Positions 1-4,863 of a DNA stretch of 5,555 bases are shown here, piece after piece; positions within the stretch are counted from its first letter, which is position 1, and every line of letters begins with the position of its first letter. The DNA is taken from assembly GCA_022865365.1 (NCBI GenBank), contig JALHSW010000492.1:1-5555 (forward strand). The letters run 5' to 3'. The position numbers and the translations under genes were made by a program. The DNA is from Acidimicrobiia bacterium (GTDB lineage Bacteria; Actinomycetota; Acidimicrobiia; IMCC26256; PALSA-555). The notes under the pieces were generated by a model. It did not search any database. It was not told the DNA's origin and was given only the letters and a program-made list of their open reading frames with translations.

Positions 1-151
1 CGCGGTCAACCAGCTCGACTTCCTCGACGAGCGCGCCCGCCGGTGCCAGGACGAACGCGGACTCCTGCCCAACCTGGTAGCCATCGACTTCGTGAACGAG
101 GGCGCTCTCTACGCTGTCGTCGACCAGCTGAACCAGGAGGCCCGGCCATGA
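1..151 (+). CDS. C-terminal end of a possible PI-PLC-like phosphodiesterase (5' partial)
   Basis: An open frame runs from the window edge (codons in phase with base 2) to a TGA at 149-151 and encodes the last 49 residues of a protein. The peptide looks like a real globular C-terminus: an acidic/basic helix (LDERARRCQDERG), a hydrophobic strand (LPNLVAIDF), then a closing helix ending DQLNQEARP. The pattern PN-hydrophobic-VA-hydrophobic-DF followed by a helix ending in LN resembles, from memory, the last strand and helix of bacterial phosphatidylinositol-specific phospholipase C X-domain proteins. No catalytic histidines are in view, so this is only a tentative family call. The TGA overlaps the next gene's ATG as ATGA, and that gene's ribosome binding site lies inside this one, so the two are probably cotranscribed and translationally coupled. 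Confidence 0.6.
   Translation, partial: AVNQLDFLDERARRCQDERGLLPNLVAIDFVNEGALYAVVDQLNQEARP
135..140 (+). promoter_or_regulatory. Ribosome binding site of the universal stress protein gene
   Basis: A perfect AGGAGG lies 7 bases before the ATG at 148, inside the end of the upstream gene. It decides the start: an in-frame ATG upstream at 43 would add 35 Arg/Pro-rich residues with no place in the family and would overlap the upstream gene much further. Confidence 0.85.
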
Positions 152-606
152 AGGTCCTCATCGGCACCGACGGTTCGCACGACGCCGTGGAGGCGGCGAG
201 TCGGGCGCTGTCGCTCCTCGGTCCGACCGCCGCGGTGACGGTGCTCTGCGTCACCCAGGCTCCGGCCATCGAGGCGGCCGGGATGGAGTCGGGGATGGCC
301 GGCGGGGTGGCCGGTCCCGACGAGATCGATGCGGCGTGGGCCGCGGTGAACGACGACGCCGCCAGTGCAATCGAACGGACGGTCGCGGCGCTCCCAAGCG
401 TTGCGTCGGTCGAGCAGGTCATCGAGGAAGGCTCGGCGGGGCCGACCATCTGCCGAGTTGCCGCAGAGCGCGGAGTCGATGTCGTCGCCGTCGGCTCACG
501 TGGTCGGGGAGCGATTCGACGAGCGCTGCTCGGTTCGGTCAGCAGTCACGTCGCGAACAACGCGCCGTGCCCGGTGCTCGTCGTGCGGGCCCAAGGCGGG
601 GAGTGA
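148..606 (+). CDS. Universal stress protein (UspA family), single domain
   Basis: This encodes a 152-residue soluble cytoplasmic protein, the usual length for a one-domain Usp. It begins MKVLIGTDGS, the first beta strand with the ATP-contacting Asp8. It ends with the nucleotide-binding loop G-2x-G-9x-G-S at residues 116-130 (GSRGRG ... LLGS), followed by the typical PCPVLVV strand at 140-146. The complete loop predicts an ATP-binding Usp rather than a non-binding UspA type. Such proteins act as stress or dormancy regulators, and the exact target cannot be read from sequence. A Gly/Ala/Met-rich stretch at residues 43-57 replaces the variable loop before helix 2. The start is fixed by AGGAGG 7 bases upstream and by the ATGA overlap with the preceding gene. 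A Crp-family regulator follows 73 bases downstream on the same strand and may share its transcript. Confidence 0.93.
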   Translation: MKVLIGTDGSHDAVEAASRALSLLGPTAAVTVLCVTQAPAIEAAGMESGMAGGVAGPDEIDAAWAAVNDDAASAIERTVAALPSVASVEQVIEEGSAGPTICRVAAERGVDVVAVGSRGRGAIRRALLGSVSSHVANNAPCPVLVVRAQGGE

Positions 607-627
607 AGACCGAGGACTGAAGCGACC

Positions 628-647
628 GGGCGTCGGAGGGGCGTCGG
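628..647 (+). repeat. Tandem 9-bp direct repeat upstream of the Crp-family gene
   Basis: GGGCGTCGG occurs at 628-636 and again at 639-647, an 11-base period close to one helical turn. It sits in the 73-base gap between the stress-protein stop and the regulator's GTG start. It could be a tandem protein-binding site or a chance repeat in GC-rich DNA. No convincing -35/-10 pair accompanies it: TACGCT at 652-657 has no matching -35. Confidence 0.35.
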
Positions 648-679
648 GCACTACGCTCCGCCGCCGGGGGGGACCCAAC

Positions 680-1345
680 GTGGCCGAACGCCGCTTGCTC
701 GACAGCACTGACCTGTTCGCGGCATTGCCGCCCGAGGTCCTCGCCGCGCTGCAGGAAGAGACCACGGTCCGGGAGATCGCCCGCAACGAGGTGCTCTTCG
801 AGCAGGGCGATCCGTCGACCAGCCTCTACGTCGTGAGCGAGGGTCGCATCGCCATCGCCACGCAGTCGGGTGACGGACGTGAGTCGGTGATCGCGGTGCT
901 CGAGGACGGCGGGCTCTTCGGTGAGCTCCCGCTGTTCGACGACGCACCACGCGTCGCCGACGCCCGCGCGCTCGTGGACTCGACCGTCGTCGAGCTCGAG
1001 TACGAACCCGTGCGACGCATCCTGCGAAAACGGCCGGATCTGCTCTGGATCATCGTGCGCCTTCTGGTGACACGGCTGCGCGCGACCGACGAGGCTCTGG
1101 CCGACGCGGTCTTCCTCGACGTGCCGGCGCGCACGGCCAAGCGACTCCTCGAGCTCGCGGGCGAGGCGGACCGGTTCACCCTGCCCCTGACCCAGGAGGA
1201 GCTCGCGGCGATGGTCGGAGCGTCGCGCGAGCGCGTGAACAAGGCGATCTCGACGTTCATCCGTCTGGACTGGCTCGAGCTCCAAGGGCGAAGCAACTAC
1301 CGCATTCTCGACCGCGAGGCCCTCGAAGACCGCGCCACGCTCTGA
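680..1345 (+). CDS. Crp/Fnr-family transcriptional regulator
   Basis: This encodes a 221-residue protein, normal for the family. Residues 10-115 form the cyclic-nucleotide-binding barrel (LFAALPPEVLAAL, EVLFEQGDP, LYVVSEGRI, FGELPLFDD, ending ELEYEPVRRIL). The dimerisation helix is about 118-145 and the C-terminal winged helix-turn-helix 150-210, with recognition helix GASRERVNK at 180-188. The resemblance to mycobacterial Crp is clear, including RLRATDEALAD and FLDVPARTAKRLLELA. No Fnr-type cysteine cluster is present, so it is not an Fe-S oxygen sensor. In the phosphate-binding cassette the conserved Gly81-Glu82 and Arg91 are kept, but the residue after the Arg is Val92 where Ser or Thr is usual, and Asp137 stands where Asn or Ser is typical. 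Ligand and specificity are therefore uncertain. The start is GTG at 680 behind a G-run at 666-672. Upstream in-frame codons overlap the stress gene and read as Arg/Ser-rich nonsense. Confidence 0.92.
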   Translation: MAERRLLDSTDLFAALPPEVLAALQEETTVREIARNEVLFEQGDPSTSLYVVSEGRIAIATQSGDGRESVIAVLEDGGLFGELPLFDDAPRVADARALVDSTVVELEYEPVRRILRKRPDLLWIIVRLLVTRLRATDEALADAVFLDVPARTAKRLLELAGEADRFTLPLTQEELAAMVGASRERVNKAISTFIRLDWLELQGRSNYRILDREALEDRATL

Positions 1346-1359
1346 ACCGCTCGATCTCG

Positions 1360-2100
1360 TCAGACCCCGAGCCACGCGAGCGTGCGGCGCCACGCGTCGG
1401 CGGCATCGTCGGCCCGGTGCGCCGGGCGTTCGGGAGCGTGGACGAACCCGTGGTCGGCCTCGGGGTACACGAAGATCTCGCACTCGGGACGCTCGTGCCA
1501 TGCGGTGCGGAGCGCCTCGACGTCGGCCGTCGGGGTATAGGGGTCGATGCCGCCGAAGATCGCGAGCGTCGGGCACACGTCGGCCGCGGTCGAGAGCGTG
1601 TCGGCGAAGCGCGGCCCGCTCCACGCTTCGGGGAGACGGATCATCCCGTAGAACGCCACCGCCCGGGCGAAGCGCCCGGCTGCCGCGGCCTTGAGGGTCT
1701 GCATGCCGCCCATGCAGAACCCGATCACGTACGCCGTCGCGGTGCCGTCGAGATCACCGAGCAGGTCCGCGGCGCGGGCGAGGTCCCCCAGCTGCACCGT
1801 GTCGTCGAGCTCGGGCACGAGCGCAATGCGCGCCGCAGGATTGTCGGCATCACGGACCTCACGCGGTGCCCGGGCGAACGGCTCGGGACTCGCGACCGCG
1901 AAGCCATGCGTTGCGATCCTGCGACACAGGTCGTCGAACAGCGGGCGAATCCCCATGAGATCGGGATGCACCACGACGCCGGCGATCGGTTTGGTCCGGT
2001 CTGGAAGCGCGTGGATGACCTCGACGGTCGCTCCGTCGATCCCGGTGATCGTCGCCCGCTCCACGCTCGCCGCGTACGGTCCTTCGACAAGCTCGCTCAT
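1360..2100 (-). CDS. Dienelactone hydrolase family protein (alpha/beta hydrolase)
   Basis: This encodes a 246-residue cytoplasmic alpha/beta hydrolase, close to the usual dienelactone hydrolase length. The nucleophile elbow is GFCMGG with Cys129, the acid is Asp186 in GGIDPYTP, and the base is His217 in ADHGF, which gives a complete Cys-Asp-His triad. The oxyanion side carries VVHPDLMGIRP at 43-53. In the Pseudomonas enzyme a Glu sits at the position of Asp47 and helps activate the Cys. Family members hydrolyse dienelactones, lactones or esters, and the natural substrate cannot be told here. No ring-cleavage genes are nearby, so a role in chloroaromatic breakdown is not supported. The ATG overlaps the disA TGA as ATGA (2097-2100) and no Shine-Dalgarno precedes it, which points to translation by coupling to disA. 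Confidence 0.92.
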   Translation of the reverse strand: MSELVEGPYAASVERATITGIDGATVEVIHALPDRTKPIAGVVVHPDLMGIRPLFDDLCRRIATHGFAVASPEPFARAPREVRDADNPAARIALVPELDDTVQLGDLARAADLLGDLDGTATAYVIGFCMGGMQTLKAAAAGRFARAVAFYGMIRLPEAWSGPRFADTLSTAADVCPTLAIFGGIDPYTPTADVEALRTAWHERPECEIFVYPEADHGFVHAPERPAHRADDAADAWRRTLAWLGV

Positions 2101-3170
2101 GTGTATCGATCGAGGATGCTTGACTCGGCGATGCGGGCGAGCCCGTCCTTGATGGCCATGGCGCGCGCGTCACCGACGCCCTCGACCTGGACGAGATCGG
2201 CCTCGCTCGCGCGCATGATCTTCTGGAGGTCGTGGAACCGATCCACGACGTGGTCGGACACCGCCTCGGGGAGCCGCGGGATCATGTGCAGGAGGCGGAA
2301 GCCGCGCGGTCGGGCCGCGGCGTCGAGGCCGAGCACCGTCGGAAGGCCGAGTACACCCAGGACGAGCGCCGGGTCGAGCAACGCGTCGTCGTCGAGACTC
2401 GAGAGCCGTTCCATCACGTGCACGAGCTCGGCATCGTGCGTCGCGACCGAGTAGTCCTTCGCCACGAGACGACGGTCGGCCTCCACGCCACCCACGAGCT
2501 CGTCGAGCTGAAGCAGTACCAGCCGGCCGTCGACGCCCAGCTCGATCACGTGGCCCTCGATCTCCTCCGAGATCCGCCGCACCATCTCGGCGCGCTGGAG
2601 GACGGTGGCGACATCACGCAACGTGACGAGGTCTTCGATCTCGAGCGCCGAGAGCGACGCGCTCACGGAGTCGAGCCGGACCTTGTAGCGCTCGAGGATC
2701 TGGAGCCCCTGATCGGCTCGCGCGAGCACGCGAGGCGTGGGCTCGATGGCGCGCTTGAGCGTTCGCACGTGGATCGCGACCTCGGTGCGGTCCTCCGACA
2801 CGGTCACCACCGGGACGGCGATCTGGCGCGCGACGCGCTCCGCGGTCCGGTGCCGCGTCCCGGTCTCCGAGGTCGGGATGTTCGGGTCGGGCACGAGGTG
2901 CACGTTTGCCCGCACGATCCGGCTGCAGTCGGACGTCAGGATGATGGCGCCATCCATCTTCGCGAGCTCGGACAGGCGGGGCGGGGTGAACTCGGCATCG
3001 AGGAGGAAGCCCCCCGAGCAGAGGGACAACACGTCGGGACCGGCACCGACGACGATCAGCGCTCCCATGCGGGCCTGGATGATCCGTTCCATGCCCTCGC
3101 GCAAGGGGGTGCCCGGCGCGACAAGGCGAAGGGCCGCGAGGAGCGCTTCGGATCGGGGCAGTGCGGGCAA
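2097..3170 (-). CDS. disA: DNA integrity scanning diadenylate cyclase DisA
   Basis: DisA condenses two ATP into c-di-AMP and is known as an octamer that binds branched DNA. Numbered from the TTG at 3170 the protein has 357 residues, matching typical DisA. The N-terminal DAC domain holds MDGAIIL with the DGA motif at 73-75 and the ATP-binding GTRHRTAER, with RHR at 106-108. These are close to the positions in Bacillus DisA. A helical linker spans about 130-280. The C-terminal helix-hairpin-helix DNA-binding domain contains VEGVGDARA, and the protein ends ILDRYT. Both catalytic motifs are intact. A GTG at 3264-3266 would add 32 residues, but that extension translates a simple repeat and lacks a Shine-Dalgarno. 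The TTG has GAGAAGG 7 bases upstream. The gene follows radA and overlaps the hydrolase gene by ATGA, so a radA-disA-hydrolase operon is likely. Confidence 0.96.
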   Translation of the reverse strand: MPALPRSEALLAALRLVAPGTPLREGMERIIQARMGALIVVGAGPDVLSLCSGGFLLDAEFTPPRLSELAKMDGAIILTSDCSRIVRANVHLVPDPNIPTSETGTRHRTAERVARQIAVPVVTVSEDRTEVAIHVRTLKRAIEPTPRVLARADQGLQILERYKVRLDSVSASLSALEIEDLVTLRDVATVLQRAEMVRRISEEIEGHVIELGVDGRLVLLQLDELVGGVEADRRLVAKDYSVATHDAELVHVMERLSSLDDDALLDPALVLGVLGLPTVLGLDAAARPRGFRLLHMIPRLPEAVSDHVVDRFHDLQKIMRASEADLVQVEGVGDARAMAIKDGLARIAESSILDRYT

Positions 3171-3177
3171 TGGGTGG

Positions 3178-3184
3178 CCTTCTC
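3178..3184 (-). promoter_or_regulatory. Ribosome binding site supporting the TTG start of disA
   Basis: On the minus strand GAGAAGG ends 7 bases before the TTG at 3170. The alternative GTG at 3264-3266 has only GGAG about 17 bases upstream, too far to work. This favours the shorter DisA of normal family length. Confidence 0.6.
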
Positions 3185-3213
3185 GATCGCCCGGCTCGGA
3201 CAGCTTCCCGAGG

Positions 3214-3247
3214 TCCGGATTCCGGGATTCGGATTCTGGGATTCGGA
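3214..3247 (+). repeat. Degenerate GGATTC simple repeat between radA and disA
   Basis: GGATTC occurs four times (3217-3222, 3225-3230, 3231-3236, 3239-3244), and GGGATTCGG occurs exactly at 3224-3232 and 3238-3246. The same 9-mer appears at 4879-4887 in the second tract past the other end of radA. The tract is untranslated leader if disA starts at TTG 3170, or encodes IPESESRNPD if it starts at GTG 3266. The G-rich strand is the template for disA, so the mRNA is C-rich. Confidence 0.8.
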
Positions 3248-3264
3248 CGCGCGGCGAGGGGTTC

Positions 3265-3270
3265 ACAATA
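3265..3270 (-). promoter_or_regulatory. Possible -10 element upstream of disA
   Basis: On the minus strand TATTGT fits the loose TANNNT pattern and overlaps the upstream GTG codon at 3264-3266. Transcription from it would start near 3258, leaving a leader of roughly 88 bases, including the GGATTC tract, before the TTG start. No good -35 hexamer is seen 16-19 bases upstream, so this is weak. Confidence 0.2.
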
Positions 3271-3290
3271 CCGCTTGCGACCGCTCCACG

Positions 3291-3354
3291 AGTCAGGCCG
3301 CGCAGTCGGGGGGCGCAGTCAGGGCAATGTGACAGGCCGCGACATCAGGCCGCG
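3291..3354 (+). repeat. Nested short direct repeats in the radA-disA gap
   Basis: CAGGCCGCG occurs three times (3294-3302, 3333-3341, 3346-3354), with the last copy covering the radA stop and final codons. GCGCAGTC occurs at 3300-3307 and 3313-3320, and AGTCAGG at 3291-3297 and 3317-3323. All copies are in the same orientation, so no hairpin forms and this is not a terminator. The pattern suggests local slippage duplication of the end of radA. A binding array is a less likely alternative. Confidence 0.55.
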
Positions 3355-4724
3355 CGCGCCGGACGTGATCGATACGCGACGTCGAGCGCGTCGGCGAGCG
3401 TCACAACCGGCGTGACCCGGATGCCTGACACCGTCGGCAACGACGACGGGCCGATGGCGCAGGTGAAGCCCAACCGCGCCGCCTCGGCAAGGCGACGCGA
3501 CGCCTGGGGAACCTGGCGCAGCTCACCCCCGAGACCGATCTCGCCGATCACGACCGTGTCGGAGGCGACGACCTGTCCATCGCGAGCACCGGCGACCGCG
3601 AGGGCGACCGCGAGATCCACGCCCGGCTCCGAGACCCGCACCCCGCCCGCGACGCTCGCGTAGACCTCGGCTTCGGCGACCTGCACGCCGGCCCGCTGCT
3701 GGAGCACCGCGAGCAGGAGTGCCAGACGAGCTGAGTCGAGGCCGGTTGCCGACCGCCGGGGCATCGGCGCGGCGCTCGGTGCCACGAGTGCCTGCACCTC
3801 GACCAGGAGCGGTCGGCTCCCCTCGACGACCGGTGCCACGACCGATCCGGGCGCGTCGGGACGCCGGTCGGACAGGAACAGGGCTGACGCATCGGGGACG
3901 TCAGCCAGGCCGTCGCCCTGCATCTCGAGCAGACCGAGCTCGGTCGTCGCGCCGAATCGGTGCTTCAGTGCGCGGAGGAACCGCAGCGTGTGGTGGCGAT
4001 CCCCGTCGAACGACAGCACGGTGTCGACGACGTGTTCGAGTGCGCGCGGGCCGGCGAGTGTGCCCTCCTTGGTGACATGACCCACGAGGATCGCGGGGAT
4101 CCCCCGCTCCTTCGCCAGGCGGGTCAGCGCGTGTGCGCATTCGCGCACCTGGGTGATCGACCCGGGCGCCCCGGGGAGCTCGGGATCCGAGATCGCCTGG
4201 ATGGAGTCGATGGCGAGCACCGCTGGTGCGACGTCGTCGACATGGGCGCGGACGCGATCGAGCGAAGTGGCGTCGGCGAGCAGCAGCCCGGGATGGAGGG
4301 CGCCGACGCGCTCGGCGCGCATGCGCACCTGTTCGGGCGACTCTTCTGCGCCGATCAGCAAGCAGCGCGCGCCGGATGCGGCGAGTCGCCCCAGCGCCTG
4401 AAGCAGCAGCGTGCTCTTGCCCATGCCGGGCTCCCCGACCAGCAGGGTGACCGAACCAGGGACGAGCCCGCCCCCGAGCACGCGATCAAGCTCCCCGACG
4501 CCAGTCGCGAGACGGTCGGCGGCATTGCGCGCCACCTCCGTGATCGGTACCGGGGGGATGGGGACAGGTCCCGCGCCCGGGGCGGCGAGGGATGCAGCAC
4601 CCCGGGCGCGAGAGACGGACGCTTCGGCGAGCGAGCCCCAGGCGCCGCACTCGGGGCATCGCCCGAGCCAGCGCGGCGCCTCTGCGCCGCACTCGCCACA
4701 CTTGTGCACCGATCTCGTCTTCAC
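3345..4724 (-). CDS. radA: DNA repair protein RadA (Sms)
   Basis: RadA is a RecA-like ATPase that processes branched recombination intermediates and drives branch migration. The 459-residue protein is full length. An N-terminal zinc finger has Cys9, Cys12, Cys23 and Cys26 (CGEC ... CPEC). The Walker A loop GEPGMGKST is at 97-105 and Walker B LAIDSIQ at 170-176. The family motif HVTKEGTLAGP begins at 216 and LEHVVDTVLSFDGD follows. The RadA signature normally written KNRFG reads KHRFG at 254-258. The last third, about 310-455, is the Lon-protease-like domain (EVYASVAGGVRVSEPG, VVIGEIGLGGELRQV). The start is a GTG at 4724: an in-frame TGA lies a few codons upstream and KTRSVHKCGEC aligns with usual RadA N-termini. 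A second GTG at 4709 is possible. No strong Shine-Dalgarno is seen. disA follows, the conserved arrangement in many Gram-positives. Confidence 0.97.
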   Translation of the reverse strand: MKTRSVHKCGECGAEAPRWLGRCPECGAWGSLAEASVSRARGAASLAAPGAGPVPIPPVPITEVARNAADRLATGVGELDRVLGGGLVPGSVTLLVGEPGMGKSTLLLQALGRLAASGARCLLIGAEESPEQVRMRAERVGALHPGLLLADATSLDRVRAHVDDVAPAVLAIDSIQAISDPELPGAPGSITQVRECAHALTRLAKERGIPAILVGHVTKEGTLAGPRALEHVVDTVLSFDGDRHHTLRFLRALKHRFGATTELGLLEMQGDGLADVPDASALFLSDRRPDAPGSVVAPVVEGSRPLLVEVQALVAPSAAPMPRRSATGLDSARLALLLAVLQQRAGVQVAEAEVYASVAGGVRVSEPGVDLAVALAVAGARDGQVVASDTVVIGEIGLGGELRQVPQASRRLAEAARLGFTCAIGPSSLPTVSGIRVTPVVTLADALDVAYRSRPARAA

Positions 4725-4863
4725 TCGGGCACGTTCTCATGGGGGTACGACGCTTACCCCCGGGTCGCCGGCGCTGCGGCGGTCCCCGTCACGACGGGTC
4801 CGCACGGTGCCGCCGAGCTCGTCGAGGCCGGCGCCGGCGTCGTACCCGGATCGCTCCTCGAGT
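4725..4863. other. Intergenic region between the methyltransferase and radA
   Basis: This 139-base gap presumably holds the 3' end of the methyltransferase transcript and any radA promoter. Seen in it are two inverted repeats: GGGGGTA/TACCCCC at 4741-4761, and CCCGTC-AC-GACGGG at 4785-4798. Neither is followed by a T-run on the minus strand, so a classical intrinsic terminator is not supported. No convincing promoter hexamers were found. Short open frames across it are antisense or out-of-phase readings without good starts. Confidence 0.5.
4741..4761 (-). promoter_or_regulatory. Perfect 7-bp inverted repeat just upstream of radA
   Basis: GGGGGTA (4741-4747) and TACCCCC (4755-4761) are perfect complements around a 7-base loop, ending 16 bases before the radA GTG. 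It could be an operator for a dimeric repressor, or an mRNA hairpin near the start codon if transcription begins upstream. It does not match the actinobacterial LexA box (GAAC-N4-GTTC). Confidence 0.4.

Noticed and set aside
1346..1395. Bidirectional terminator between the convergent stops
   Set aside because: The 14-base gap has no hairpin. The nearest stem, GCGTG/CACGC at 1380-1395, is short, lies inside the hydrolase coding region and has no T-run.
539..1624. Long minus-strand open frame of 361 codons opposite the stress protein and Crp-family genes
   Set aside because: Arg/Gly-rich low-complexity composition, no family motifs, and it lies antisense to well-supported genes. It is a by-product of high-GC codon bias.
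1417..2454. Plus-strand open frame of 345 codons across the hydrolase and the end of disA
   Set aside because: Spans two real minus-strand genes and has shadow composition with no motif.
3214..3247. CRISPR or mobile-element end repeat reading of the GGATTC tract
   Set aside because: Units of 6-8 bases without spacers, no terminal inverted repeats, no transposase or cas gene nearby.
2232..3332. Long plus-strand open frame of 366 codons opposite disA
   Set aside because: His/Arg/Glu-rich product without recognisable domains, exactly antisense to an unmistakable DisA.
3328..3345. Possible Crp binding site containing TGTGACA upstream of disA
   Set aside because: Only one half-site fits TGTGA-N6-TCACA; the other half is poor at both possible spacings.
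4785..4798. CCCGTC-AC-GACGGG inverted repeat as an intrinsic terminator of the methyltransferase
   Set aside because: The 2-base loop is too tight for a normal RNA hairpin and no T-run follows. It remains only a spaced palindrome.
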